Notes: generated from the letters alone by a model not told the origin. A stretch of 64,000 nt of DNA from Caballeronia calidae (GCF_900044055.2 NZ_FCOX02000013.1:103635-167634); one strand, 5' to 3'; shown: positions 39,882-49,622, counted from the first letter of the stretch. Program-made: numbers and translations.

Positions 39882-40628
39882 TTACTTTCGGAGTTCCGCG
39901 ACGAAGTCGTAGTAGTCGTTGCGGCAGTAGGTATCGGTGAGTTCGATCGCGCGCTGATCGGCGGTGTAGCCCACGCGCGTGATGAGCAGGAGCGCATCGT
40001 GTGGCGCGATGCCCATCTGCCCGGCAATCTCCGGGCTCGCGTTCACCGCGCGAAAGTGCTGGAGCGCGCGGATGATGGAAAGCCCGCGCGCATCGAGATA
40101 ACTGTAGAGCGAATCGCCGATGGTTTCCGGATCGGGAATGCAGGCGGCCGGAAAGGTCGAGTTTTCGACGGCCATCACGATGTCGTCGGCGAGGCGCAGG
40201 CGTTTCAGGCGCGTGACGGTGGCGGCGGGCGAGAGGCCGAGCTGGATGACTTCATCGCGATTGGCGGGCTCGATGGTGCGCGAGAGCCACCGCGAACTGG
40301 GCCTGAAGCCGCGCCGCCGCAACATTTCGGAGAAGCTCGACAGACGCGAGAGTGGATCTTCATAGCGCGGCGTGATGAAGCTGCCGGCGCCTTGCTCGCG
40401 GCGAATCAGCCCTTGCTCGACGAGCAGCGCGATGGCCTTTCTCGATGTGATCCGCGAGACGCCCAGCGCTTCGGACAACACGCGTTCGGAGGGCAGCGCT
40501 TCGCCTGCGTTCCAGCGGTTCTCGTGAATGGCGTTGGCGAGCTTGCGGGCGAGTTGAAGATAGAGCGGAGTGTCGCTGTCCGGGTCCGGGCGCAAGTCGC
40601 GCCAACGGTCTTCCGAGGTCGGGTTCAT
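39882..40628 (-). CDS. GntR family regulator, HutC subfamily
   Basis: 248-residue repressor: winged helix at about 20-90 (LYLQLARKLANAIHENRWNA, GEALPSERVLSEALGVSRIT) and UTRA ligand-binding domain at about 105-240 (SSFSEMLRRRGFRPSSRWLS, RVGYTADQRAIELTDTY). The start MNPTSEDRW was chosen as the methionine just before the domain. It is directly upstream of the DHA2 exporter (9-bp gap) and probably senses an exported or metabolised compound. The longer frame upstream is not needed. Confidence 0.9.
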   Translation of the reverse strand: MNPTSEDRWRDLRPDPDSDTPLYLQLARKLANAIHENRWNAGEALPSERVLSEALGVSRITSRKAIALLVEQGLIRREQGAGSFITPRYEDPLSRLSSFSEMLRRRGFRPSSRWLSRTIEPANRDEVIQLGLSPAATVTRLKRLRLADDIVMAVENSTFPAACIPDPETIGDSLYSYLDARGLSIIRALQHFRAVNASPEIAGQMGIAPHDALLLITRVGYTADQRAIELTDTYCRNDYYDFVAELRK

Positions 40629-40725
40629 AAAGCGGACGCTAATGGGCCAAGCGGGGATTTTAAGACATGGGCGGGGGGAGAGGGGGATGGGGGGCGATGG
40701 GGGCGTTAGGGAAGCACCGACAGCC

Positions 40726-41937
40726 TCAAGCCGTAGCCGCCCCACCCACCCCGCGCCCCGCGCGCATATAGAGCGCAACCGACAACGCCACCGCGGCAGC
40801 GGCCGCCACCGCGGCGAACAGAAACACCGACCCATACCCGAACTCACCCGCGACATACCCCGCGAGCGGTCCAGTCAACCCGAGCGACAAATCGAGAAAC
40901 ACGGAATAAGCCGAAAGCGCGGCACCGCGGCTGGCGGGCGGCACGAGCCCGACCGCCTCGACTCCCAATGCCGGAAACACGAGCGCAAACCCGAACCCGG
41001 TCAGCGCCGCGCCCGCGAGCGCGAAAGTGGGCTCGGCGGCGAGCCACAGCATCAGCAAGCCGGCGCATTCGAAAGCAAACGACACGATCGCCACGCGGAA
41101 CCCGCCATACGACTTGATCGTGTTGGCGAACAAGAGCCGCGCGCCGATGAACATCGTGCCGAAAACCGTGAGCGAAAGCGCTGCATTCGGCCAGTTGTGC
41201 GCGGCGTAGAACAGCGTGATGAACGTCGCGATGGAGCCGAAGCCCGCCGATCCGAGCGCGAGACCCAATCCATGCGGCAGCACGCGGAAGAACACACTGC
41301 GATACGACATGCGCTCGCCATGCACGACGGGCACGCTCGCCATGCGCGTCGCGAGCCAGTAACCGAAGCCGCCCAGCGCGATCACGATCAGACCGAGCGA
41401 CGCGAACCCCAGCGAATGATCGATCGCGACCTACGGCGCGCCGATCGCCAGCGCGCCGTAGGTCGCGATGCCGTTCCACGAAATCACTTTCGCGTTGTTG
41501 GTCACGCCGACGCGGCCGATCCCCCACGTGATCGATCCCGTGCCGACCCAGCTCTCGCCGAAGCCGAGCACGAGCCGCGCGATCACCAGCAGCACGAGAC
41601 TCACCACATGCCATTGCGCGGCGAGCGCCGAGCCGAGCAGCAGCACGCCGCTCGCCGCGCATGCCGCGAGACCGTACAGCACGGTTTTCTTGGGGCCGAG
41701 CGTGTCGGCGGTGCGGCCCGCGAGCGGCCGCGACATCAGCGTCGCGAAATACTGGACGCTGATCGCCGCGCCCGCCATCACCGAGCCATATCCCAGATCC
41801 GTGTGCACGAAGCCCGGCAGCACCGCGAGCGGAATACCGATCGTCAGGTAGCAGAGGAACGTGTACAGCACGACCGGCAGAATCCGCAGCGTGACGGCGA
41901 AATCGCCTTGCGGCTTGTTGCTAGGCTCGGTGGACAT
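40726..41937 (-). pseudogene. MFS transporter gene broken by an in-frame stop
   Basis: Two open segments in one frame make up a single MFS protein of about 400 residues. The first runs from the ATG at 41937 ([40 protein letters not shown]) to a TAG at 41431-41433. The second continues directly ([20 protein letters not shown]) to 40726 ([20 protein letters not shown]). The TAG lies in a perfect 19-bp inverted repeat, 41423-41441 with 41451-41469. Without the stop this would be a 12-segment exporter of the YfcJ/arabinose-efflux-like group. Readthrough or sequencing error are alternatives. Confidence 0.8.
41423..41469. repeat. Perfect 19-bp inverted repeat inside the broken MFS gene
   Basis: Arms ATCGCGACCTACGGCGCGC (41423-41441) and its exact reverse complement (41451-41469) with a 9-base loop. 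The left arm creates the TAG stop on the minus strand. Confidence 0.95.
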
Positions 41938-42276
41938 AGGGAAATTGCGGGGTTGAATTCGGCGCGAAGGCATGATTCTCCCATATGTTGCGGCGCAACG
42001 TCGCACCGGTTTTGTAACCAGGTAGGACAAATTGCCTGTCCGGCCGGTTGGGCGGGATCGCTGGGAGCCTTGTCCGGCAAGGGTTGGGCGACATATCGGG
42101 GGACGAATATGTCGCTCATGTAGCGTCGGCTATGGGTTGTGGCTTTTGGTGGTGATAGCTTTCGAACCATCGAGGCGATAGGAGTAGTCCGATCCATCGC
42201 CCAGAAATAGCCGAAGCCACCGGCTGCGCATCCCGCGCAACCAGCACGATGCAAAAAGCCCCGCGAGACAGAACCC
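41938..42276. other. 339-bp gap between the broken MFS gene and xdhA
   Basis: No gene supported. Must contain the xdhA promoter; I could not identify a convincing -35/-10 pair. Confidence 0.4.
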
Positions 42277-43824
42277 ATGAGCCAGCCGCTTAGTGAGTCG
42301 AACAACCAGCCCATCCGCTTCTATCATCGCAATGCGATCCAGGAAGTGAGCGGCGCATCGACGACGCGCACCGTCCTGCAATACCTGCGCGAAGACGCGC
42401 GCTGCACCGGCACCAAGGAAGGCTGCGCGGAAGGCGATTGCGGCGCGTGCACGGTCGTCATCGGCGAGCCGGATGGCGAGGGCGGCGTCGCGTTCAAGGC
42501 GGTCAACGCGTGCGTGCAATTCCTGCCGACGCTCGACGGCCGCGCGCTCTTCACCGTCGAAGACTTGCGCCAGCCGGACGGCACGCTGCATCCGGTCCAG
42601 CAGGCATTGGTCGACTGCCACGGCTCGCAGTGCGGCTTCTGCACGCCGGGTTTCGCGATGTCGATGTTCGCGCTCTACGAAAAGCATGGCCATGCGACGA
42701 CGGGCTGCGCCGGAACCTGCGAAAAGACGAAGCCCTCGCGCCAGGAAATCAGCGACGCGCTGACGGGCAACCTGTGCCGCTGCACGGGCTACCGGCCGAT
42801 CATCGATGCCGCCGAGCAGATGTTCGATCACGCGCCGCTCGCGCCCGTCAACGTGCCGGCGCTCGCGCGCACGCTCGACAGTCTGAAGCGCGACCACACC
42901 TTCCATTACGAACACGCGGGCCGCCAGTTCGACGCGCCGCGCACCGTCGAGGCGCTCGCCACGCTGAAGGACAAGAATCCGAACGTTCGCATCCTCGCGG
43001 GCAGCACGGACATCGGACTGTGGGTGACGAAGCAGCTGCGCGATCTCGGCGACATCGTTTATGTCGGGCAGATCGAAGCGTTCCGGCATGTCGAGACGAC
43101 CGAAGACTGGATCGAAATCGGTGCGGGCGTGACGGTCGAGCGCGCGTACGACGAAATCGTGAAGGTCTACCCCGAGCTCGAAGAGACGCGTCAGCGCTTC
43201 GCGTCCCTGCCGATCCGCAATGCGGGCACGCTCGGCGGCAACGTCGCGAACGGCTCGCCGATCGGCGATTCGATGCCCGGTCTCATCGCGTTGAATGCGC
43301 GCGTCGTGCTGCAAAGTGTCGGCGGCACGCGCGAGATGCCGCTCGAAGATCTGTACATCGCGTATCAGAAGAAGGACATGGCGGAGAACGAGTTCGTCGC
43401 CGCGATCCGCGTGCCGACGCGCACCGGCAAGCGCGCGAAGCTGCAGTTCCGCGCGTACAAGCTGTCGAAGCGCTTCGACTCCGATATTTCCGCCGTGTAC
43501 GCCGCATTCAGCTTCATCGTTGATGGCGATACGATCCGCGAGCCGCGTCTCGTCTACGGCGGCATGGCCGCGACGCCGAAGCGCGCCGCGCACGCCGAAG
43601 CCGTTCTTGCCGACGCCCGCTGGCACGAAGCCACCGCGCAAGCCGCGATGCTCGCGCTCGGCAAGGACTATCAGCCGCTCACCGACATGCGCGCGAGCAG
43701 CGACTATCGCCTCGACACCGCGAAGAGCCTGCTGTATCGCTTCTGGCTCGAGACGCGTCCGCGGAATCCGCTGGATAAATCGAAGCTGGATGTGCGTGCA
43801 ATCGAACTCGTCGAAGCGAAGTAA
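42277..43824 (+). CDS. xdhA: Xanthine dehydrogenase small subunit
   Basis: Iron-sulfur and FAD subunit of the molybdenum enzyme oxidising hypoxanthine and xanthine to urate. The 515-residue protein has a plant-type [2Fe-2S] site CTGTKEGCAEGDCGACTV, the second [2Fe-2S] domain with CHGSQCGFCTPGFAMSM and NLCRCTGYRPIIDA, the FAD domain with ILAGSTDIGLWVTKQLRD and RNAGTLGGNVANGSPIGDSM, and the CO_deh_flav_C end. All cluster cysteines are present. First gene of xdhA-xdhB-xdhC; xdhB starts 17 bp after the stop. Confidence 0.96.
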   Translation: MSQPLSESNNQPIRFYHRNAIQEVSGASTTRTVLQYLREDARCTGTKEGCAEGDCGACTVVIGEPDGEGGVAFKAVNACVQFLPTLDGRALFTVEDLRQPDGTLHPVQQALVDCHGSQCGFCTPGFAMSMFALYEKHGHATTGCAGTCEKTKPSRQEISDALTGNLCRCTGYRPIIDAAEQMFDHAPLAPVNVPALARTLDSLKRDHTFHYEHAGRQFDAPRTVEALATLKDKNPNVRILAGSTDIGLWVTKQLRDLGDIVYVGQIEAFRHVETTEDWIEIGAGVTVERAYDEIVKVYPELEETRQRFASLPIRNAGTLGGNVANGSPIGDSMPGLIALNARVVLQSVGGTREMPLEDLYIAYQKKDMAENEFVAAIRVPTRTGKRAKLQFRAYKLSKRFDSDISAVYAAFSFIVDGDTIREPRLVYGGMAATPKRAAHAEAVLADARWHEATAQAAMLALGKDYQPLTDMRASSDYRLDTAKSLLYRFWLETRPRNPLDKSKLDVRAIELVEAK

Positions 43825-43841
43825 GAAGGGGAGAAGAAGAC

Positions 43842-46205
43842 ATGAATCAGCAAGCAGAAGCTTTCCTCGCCGAAGCCCAGTCGCTCGCGAACGAAATCGA
43901 CGCGTTCAAGCAGGTCCACGTATCGCGTCCGCATGAATCGGCGCATCTGCATGTGAGCGGGCGCGCGAGCTACACCGACGATATTCCGCTCGTCGCGGGC
44001 ACGCTGCACGCCGCGCTCGGCACGAGCCCGAAGGCGCACGCGAAGATCGTATCGATGAACTTCGACGCCGTGCGCGCCACGCCGGGCGTCGTCGCCGTCT
44101 TCACCGCCGACGACATCCCCGGCGTGAACGACTGCGGCCCGATCATCCACGACGATCCCGTGCTCGCGCAGGGCATCGTGCAGTATGTTGGCCAGCCGAT
44201 GTTCGTCGTCGTCGCGACATCGCACGATACGGCGCGACTCGCCGCGCGCCGCGCGACCATCGAGTTCGAAGACCTCGTGCCCGTGCTGACGGCGCAGGAC
44301 GCGCGCAAGGCGGAGTCGTATGTGCTGAATCCGCTCAAGCTCTCGCGCGGCGACGCCGAAGGCCGCATGTCGAAGGCCGCGCATCACGAGCGCGGCGCGA
44401 TGAAGCTGGGCGGCCAGGAACAGTTCTATCTCGAAGGCCAGATCGCCTACGCCGTGCCGAAGGACGACGACGGCATGCACGTCTACTGCTCGACGCAGCA
44501 CCCGACGGAAATGCAGCATCTCGTCGCGCACGTGCTCAACGTGCATTCGCACAACGTGCTCGTCGAGTGCCGGCGCATGGGCGGCGGCTTCGGCGGCAAG
44601 GAATCGCAGTCGGGTCTGTTCGCGTGCTGCGCGGCGCTCGCCGCGTGGAAGCTCTTGTGCCCGGTCAAGCTGCGTCCGGACCGCGACGACGACATGATGA
44701 TCACCGGCAAGCGCCACGACTTCGTGTACGACTTCGAAGTCGGCTACGACGACGAAGGCAGGATCGATGGCGTCGCCGTCGACATGACCTCGCGCTGCGG
44801 CTTTTCCGCCGATTTGTCCGGCCCCGTGATGACGCGCGCCGTGTGCCACTTCGACAACGCGTACTGGCTGTCGGATGTGAAGATCGAAGGCTATTGCGGC
44901 AAGACCAACACGCAGTCGAACACCGCGTTCCGCGGCTTCGGCGGGCCGCAGGGCGCGTTCGCGATCGAGTACATCATGGACAACGTCGCGCGTTCGGTCG
45001 GCCGCGATTCGCTCGACGTGCGCTACGCCAATCTCTACGGCAAGACGGAGAACAACAGGACGCCCTACGGCCAGACGGTCGAGGACAACGTGCTGCACGA
45101 GCTGCTCGGCGAGCTCGAAGCGACGAGCGATTATCGCCGCCGCCGCGCGGCCATCGACGAGTTCAACGCGAACAACGAGATCCTGAAGAAGGGCCTCGCG
45201 CTGACGCCGGTGAAGTTCGGCATCGCGTTCAACGTGACGCACTTCAACCAGGCGGGCGCCCTGGTTCACATCTACACCGATGGCTCGATGCTTGTGAACC
45301 ACGGCGGCACCGAAATGGGCCAGGGCCTGAACACGAAGGTCGCGCAAGTGGTCGCGCACGAACTCGGCGTGAACTTCGAGCGCGTGCGCGTGACGGCGAC
45401 GGACACGAGCAAGGTCGCGAATACCTCGGCGACGGCGGCATCGACCGGCACCGATCTGAACGGCAAGGCCGCGCAGGACGCGGCGCGTCAGTTGCGCGAA
45501 CGGCTCGCGAAGTTCGCGGCGGAGAAGTTCGGCGGCGGCACGGTGACGGCATCGGAAGTGCGCTTCGCGAACGACCGCGTGATCGTCGGCGACGATGCGA
45601 TTCCGTTCGGCGAAGTCGTGCAGAAGGCGTATCTCGCACGCGTGCAGTTGTGGTCCGACGGCTTCTACGCGACGCCCAAGCTCCACTGGGATCAGGCGAC
45701 GATGCAGGGCCGTCCGTTCTATTACTACTCGTATGGCGCGGCGGTATCGGAAGTGGTGATCGACACGCTGACCGGCGAAATGCGCGTGCTGCGCGCGGAT
45801 GCGCTGCACGATGTGGGCGCGTCGCTGAATCCGGCGCTCGACAAAGGCCAGGTCGAAGGCGCGTTCGTGCAGGGCATGGGCTGGCTCACGACGGAAGAGC
45901 TCTGGTGGAACGACAACGGCAAGCTGATGACGCACGCGCCGTCCACCTACAAGATTCCGACGACGAATGACATGCCCGCCGATTTCCGCGTGAATCTCTT
46001 CAACAACCGCAACGTCGAGGACAGCATCCATCGTTCGAAGGCGGTAGGCGAGCCGCCGCTCTTGCTGCCGTTCTCGGTGTTCTTCGCGATCCGCGATGCG
46101 GTGTCGGCGGTCGGCGATCACAAGGTGAACCCGCCTTTGAACGCACCCGCCACGGCGGAAGAGATTTTGAAGGCGGTGAACGCGGTGAGGAGCACACGGT
46201 CATGA
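43842..46205 (+). CDS. xdhB: Xanthine dehydrogenase molybdopterin-binding large subunit
   Basis: 787-residue catalytic subunit holding the molybdenum cofactor. Conserved segments: VSGRASYTDDIPLVAGTLHA (N-terminal domain), EGQIAYAVPKDDDGMHVYCS, ECRRMGGGFGGKESQSG, NTAFRGFGGPQGAFAIEYIM, HGGTEMGQGLNTKVAQV and KAVGEPPLLLPFSVFFAIRD, which includes the catalytic glutamate. Full length. Its stop codon overlaps the ATG of the truncated xdhC (ATGA). Confidence 0.96.
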   Translation: MNQQAEAFLAEAQSLANEIDAFKQVHVSRPHESAHLHVSGRASYTDDIPLVAGTLHAALGTSPKAHAKIVSMNFDAVRATPGVVAVFTADDIPGVNDCGPIIHDDPVLAQGIVQYVGQPMFVVVATSHDTARLAARRATIEFEDLVPVLTAQDARKAESYVLNPLKLSRGDAEGRMSKAAHHERGAMKLGGQEQFYLEGQIAYAVPKDDDGMHVYCSTQHPTEMQHLVAHVLNVHSHNVLVECRRMGGGFGGKESQSGLFACCAALAAWKLLCPVKLRPDRDDDMMITGKRHDFVYDFEVGYDDEGRIDGVAVDMTSRCGFSADLSGPVMTRAVCHFDNAYWLSDVKIEGYCGKTNTQSNTAFRGFGGPQGAFAIEYIMDNVARSVGRDSLDVRYANLYGKTENNRTPYGQTVEDNVLHELLGELEATSDYRRRRAAIDEFNANNEILKKGLALTPVKFGIAFNVTHFNQAGALVHIYTDGSMLVNHGGTEMGQGLNTKVAQVVAHELGVNFERVRVTATDTSKVANTSATAASTGTDLNGKAAQDAARQLRERLAKFAAEKFGGGTVTASEVRFANDRVIVGDDAIPFGEVVQKAYLARVQLWSDGFYATPKLHWDQATMQGRPFYYYSYGAAVSEVVIDTLTGEMRVLRADALHDVGASLNPALDKGQVEGAFVQGMGWLTTEELWWNDNGKLMTHAPSTYKIPTTNDMPADFRVNLFNNRNVEDSIHRSKAVGEPPLLLPFSVFFAIRDAVSAVGDHKVNPPLNAPATAEEILKAVNAVRSTRS

Positions 46206-46708
46206 TGCACGTCGTCCTGTTCGGCGCGGGCCACGTCGGCCACGCGCTCGTGAAGGTGCTCGGCACGCTGCCGTGCGTCGTGCAATGGGTCGATGCGCGC
46301 GACGAGCTTTTCCCCGACGAAGTCCCCGCGAACGTGCAGATCGAGGCGACCGATCTGCCCGATGCAATCGTCGATGACGCGCCGGCGGGCGCGTATTTCA
46401 TCGTGATGACGCACGATCATTCGCTCGACTTCTCGCTCACGCAACGCATCATGCGGCGCGATGACTTCGCGTACTTCGGGTTGATCGGCTCGAAGACGAA
46501 GCGCGTGAAGTTCGAGCGGCGGCTGATCGAGCGGGGTGTCGCGGCGGACCGGCTGCCGGAGATCACATGCCCGATCGGCGTGGAAGGCATCGTCGACAAG
46601 GCGCCGTGGTCGATCGCGATGGCCGTCGCGGCGCAATTGCTGCGCGTGCGGGAGATGGTGGCGCGGCTGGGCGCGTCGACAGTGAAGGCCGCGCGCCTCG
46701 CCGCGTGA
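46202..46708 (+). CDS. xdhC: Xanthine dehydrogenase accessory protein XdhC, N-terminally truncated
   Basis: XdhC sulfurates and inserts the molybdenum cofactor into XdhB. This 168-residue product contains only the C-terminal Rossmann domain: HVVLFGAGHVGHALVKVLGT, YFIVMTHDHSLDFSLTQRIM, DDFAYFGLIGSKTKRVKF and CPIGVEGIVDKAPWSIAMAV. Family members are about 300-350 residues and begin with an XdhC/CoxI domain that should bind the cofactor; that half is missing. The ATG overlaps the xdhB stop, so the truncated frame can be co-translated. A deletion joining xdhB to the middle of xdhC is the simplest explanation. Confidence 0.85.
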   Translation: MMHVVLFGAGHVGHALVKVLGTLPCVVQWVDARDELFPDEVPANVQIEATDLPDAIVDDAPAGAYFIVMTHDHSLDFSLTQRIMRRDDFAYFGLIGSKTKRVKFERRLIERGVAADRLPEITCPIGVEGIVDKAPWSIAMAVAAQLLRVREMVARLGASTVKAARLAA

Positions 46709-46719
46709 GCATCGGCGCT

Positions 46720-47640
46720 TCAGACGAGGCCGTTGGTCTGCCTGAAGCGTCCCGGCGCGACGCCGTATAACTCCTTGAACCGCTTGCTGAACGCCGCTTC
46801 CGACTGATATCCGACATCGGCCGCGACATCGGCGATGCTCTTCTTCGTATGCGTGAGCATCGTGCTCGCGAGCTGCATGCGCACGTGACTCAGCAACGCG
46901 AGCGGCGAGCTGTCCGAATGCGCGGAGAACGCGCGCATGAACGTGGCGCGCGACATCGCCGCTTCCTTCGCCAGCATTTCCAGCGTCCACGGCTCGGCGG
47001 GCCGCTCCAGCATCGCAATGATCGACGCCCCCAGCCGGCGGTTCCCCAGCAGACCGAGCACGCCCGCCAGCGACGGCTGGCCGTCGAGCCACGCGCGCAG
47101 CACCATCGTGAAGAGCGCGGTGGACAGCGCCGTGACGATCGACGGCGCGCCGAGCCGCGCTTCCTCCGCCTCGCGACGCATCGTCTGGACGAGCGGCGCG
47201 AGATCCGCCGCCGACGCGTTCGTGAACGACACATGCACGACATCCGGCAGCACGTCGATCAGAAGCGCGCGTGGCGCATAGAGAAAACGCCCGCATAGCA
47301 GATCGATGCCCGGCGCGCTGTCGCCGCAATTGCTCCTCACCGTGACCGCGCCGTTGTCGCGTGATTCCATCTCGCGCGTCATGGCTTTCGCATCGCGCGC
47401 CTTGATGCTCAGCACGTGCGCGTCGCCGCGCGGCAGAAAGAAGATATCGCCCGCGCTCAGTTCGAGCGGCGGCTGGCCATGGCGAACTACGGTGCACGCG
47501 CCATCCAGCACGACGTGATACACCGCTTCGCCGGCGGGCGCGCTCGCGTGTTCGAGCTCCAGCGGACCGCTCAGCAGACAGCGAAGGTCGAGCGCGCCGG
47601 AAAGATTCGCGAGCTGGATCAGTTTGTCGAGAGCATCCAT
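46720..47640 (-). CDS. AraC family transcriptional regulator with cupin domain
   Basis: 306 residues: N-terminal cupin sensor at about 10-175 (LRCLLSGPLELEHASAPAGE, SAGDIFFLPRGDAHVLSIKA) and C-terminal double helix-turn-helix at about 210-305 (EMLAKEAAMSRATFMRAFSA, SIADVAADVGYQSEAAFSKR, FKELYGVAPGRFR). The sensor matches the AraC_binding type 2 or cupin_6 group. The ligand and target are unknown. It converges on xdhC, with no sign of a functional link beyond position. Confidence 0.9.
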   Translation of the reverse strand: MDALDKLIQLANLSGALDLRCLLSGPLELEHASAPAGEAVYHVVLDGACTVVRHGQPPLELSAGDIFFLPRGDAHVLSIKARDAKAMTREMESRDNGAVTVRSNCGDSAPGIDLLCGRFLYAPRALLIDVLPDVVHVSFTNASAADLAPLVQTMRREAEEARLGAPSIVTALSTALFTMVLRAWLDGQPSLAGVLGLLGNRRLGASIIAMLERPAEPWTLEMLAKEAAMSRATFMRAFSAHSDSSPLALLSHVRMQLASTMLTHTKKSIADVAADVGYQSEAAFSKRFKELYGVAPGRFRQTNGLV

Positions 47641-47700
47641 GTGGGCGGGCGGCTGAGGGTGTCGTTCGGGATAGTACCGAAGTCGCGCCGCGCGCGTGCG

Positions 47701-48684
47701 TTACTTCGCGACTTCGCGCAGTTCGATGGCCGCGTCGCCCGGCGAAGCGGCGACGGCCTTCTTGCGCGTGAGCGAATCGGACACGCCCGACATCAGGTCG
47801 CGCAGCCACGTGACATCCGTCGGCTGGTCGGGCTGCGGCAGCGAAAGCTGATAGCACTTGATGCGCGGAAACGGCACCGGCGAATCGAGCACCGCGAGCG
47901 GCAGCATCGCCGCGTAGTGCTGCGCGAAGCGGCGCGGCGCGGTAAAGATCAGGTCCGATTGCAGAAGCACTTGCGGCACGAGGCCGAAGTACGGAATCGT
48001 CGTGACGATGCGGCGCTCGATGCCCGCGCGCGACAGGCCGATATCGATCGGATGACGCCGGCCGCCGCTATACGGCGTCGGCGCGAGATGCGCGGCGAGC
48101 GCGTAGCGTTCTGCCGTCAGCGGCTCGCGCGCGAGCGGATGGCTCGCCCGCATCAGGCAGACGAATACGTCGGTGAAGAGGTCTTGACGCTCGAAGCGCG
48201 GCTCGGGCTTCGTCCAGTTGGCGACCATCAGGTCGATCTCGCCTTCGTCGAGCATGCGCTCGTGATCGCGCATCGGGTTCAGCGATTCGATTTCCAGACG
48301 CGCGTTGGGCGCCGCATCGCGAAAGGCGGCGACGAGCGTCGGCATGAAGAAATCGTTCAGATAATCGGGCGCGGCGACGCGGAAGGTGCGGCGCGAGCTC
48401 GCCGGATCGAAATCGCCATGCGGCGTCGCGACGAATTCGACCTCGCGCAGCGCGCGCTGCGCCGGCGCCAGCAGCGACTCGCCGTATTCGGTCGGCACCA
48501 TGCCCTGCTTGCCGCGCACGAGAATCGGGTCGTTCAGGATTTCGCGCAGGCGCCGCAGCGCGGTGCTGATCGCCGGCTGCGTCTGGTTCAGCCGCTGCGC
48601 GGTCTGCGTCACGCTGCGCTCCAGCAGCAGCGTGCGCAGCACGCGGATGAGCCAGATGTCGAGTGAGTCGGCGGGATCGTTCAT
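47701..48684 (-). CDS. LysR family transcriptional regulator
   Basis: 327 residues: N-terminal winged helix (VTQTAQRLNQTQPAISTALR, then RLREILNDPILVRGKQGMVP) and a periplasmic-binding-like effector domain (RRTFRVAAPDYLNDFFMPTL, EGEIDLMVANWTKPEPRFER). A slightly unusual C-terminal tail of about 30 residues follows the domain. It is on the same strand downstream of the DsbA-fold gene (138 bp apart), which may be in its regulon. Confidence 0.91.
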   Translation of the reverse strand: MNDPADSLDIWLIRVLRTLLLERSVTQTAQRLNQTQPAISTALRRLREILNDPILVRGKQGMVPTEYGESLLAPAQRALREVEFVATPHGDFDPASSRRTFRVAAPDYLNDFFMPTLVAAFRDAAPNARLEIESLNPMRDHERMLDEGEIDLMVANWTKPEPRFERQDLFTDVFVCLMRASHPLAREPLTAERYALAAHLAPTPYSGGRRHPIDIGLSRAGIERRIVTTIPYFGLVPQVLLQSDLIFTAPRRFAQHYAAMLPLAVLDSPVPFPRIKCYQLSLPQPDQPTDVTWLRDLMSGVSDSLTRKKAVAASPGDAAIELREVAK

Positions 48685-48822
48685 GGCCTGCGAAGCGGTT
48701 GAAATCGGGACGCGCGGGCGCGAACTCGCGCACCCTTAGCCGAAGTTAAACGCTTATCGATTTTTGACGCCATAGCGGGCGCGCTATGCACGGCATAGAC
48801 GCGCCGCTTCGCACGGCCGCCG

Positions 48823-49482
48823 TCAGCCGAAATCGGCGTCGTGCGGGGCGATCGGCAGCGCGCTGATGCGCTTCACTTCCGCGCCCTCGAGCCAGTTCGG
48901 CGAGCGCGCGACGTAAAGCACCATCGGCAGGGTGTCTTCGCCCCAGAAAATCTGATTGTTGACGAGAAACGTGGGCACGCCGAACGCGCCCATCGCGACG
49001 GCGCGGTCATTGTTGTCGCGCAGCTTCGCCTTGATGTCCTCGTCCTCGATGCGCGATTCCGCCTCCGGCATGCCGACGTGCTGGCACAGCGCGCGAAAGC
49101 CTTCCGGCGTCGCGGGGTCGCGCCCTTCGCGCCAGATGTAGCGGAAGATGTCCCGCACACAGCCGATCTCGGCGTTCGCGAGCACGGCGAGACGCAGCGC
49201 CTTGCTCGGATCGAACGGATGCGCGGGCGGCATCCGGAACGGAATGCCCAGTTGCTCCGCGCGGAAGAGCGCATGCCGGTAGACGAAGACGCGCTTGGAG
49301 GGAATCGTCGCGGCGTGCGGCTGGTTCCAGCGCTCGAGCAGCTTCATCAGCTGGACCGGGACGAGCTCGAAGGGCATCGCCGGCCATTTCTCGTGCTGTT
49401 CCAGCAGCAAGTATGAAAACGGCGAAATGAAATCGAAGAAAAAGTACGGCTGACCACCACTGACCGAATGCGGGGCACTCAT
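48823..49482 (-). CDS. DsbA-fold protein, 2-hydroxychromene-2-carboxylate isomerase type
   Basis: 219-residue thioredoxin-superfamily protein. It begins QPYFFFDFISPFSYLLLEQH, where a serine replaces the CxxC of DsbA, as in the glutathione-dependent HCCA isomerases of naphthalene and aromatic degradation; AVAMGAFGVPTFLVNNQIFW is the cis-proline region. The ATG at 49482 follows GGAGAAGGG. Cytosolic, no signal peptide. The actual substrate is not evident since no aromatic ring-cleavage gene is adjacent. Confidence 0.87.
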   Translation of the reverse strand: MSAPHSVSGGQPYFFFDFISPFSYLLLEQHEKWPAMPFELVPVQLMKLLERWNQPHAATIPSKRVFVYRHALFRAEQLGIPFRMPPAHPFDPSKALRLAVLANAEIGCVRDIFRYIWREGRDPATPEGFRALCQHVGMPEAESRIEDEDIKAKLRDNNDRAVAMGAFGVPTFLVNNQIFWGEDTLPMVLYVARSPNWLEGAEVKRISALPIAPHDADFG

Positions 49483-49622
49483 GTTCCCTTCTCCCTGAGT
49501 TTCCGTGGCTTTCACGCGCGGCGAGCGCCTGGGCCTCATCTGTTGTTCGTTCTTGATCGTGTCCTGCTTGGCGGATGCGGCGCCCGGCACCGCATCCGTT
49601 CTTCCCGTTCCTGCAATAGATA

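Noticed and set aside
43704..46121. An 805-codon open frame on the minus strand opposite xdhB
   Set aside because: Antisense shadow of xdhB in GC-rich DNA; the plus-strand frame has the complete xanthine dehydrogenase motifs, and the antisense product is Arg/His-rich without family resemblance.
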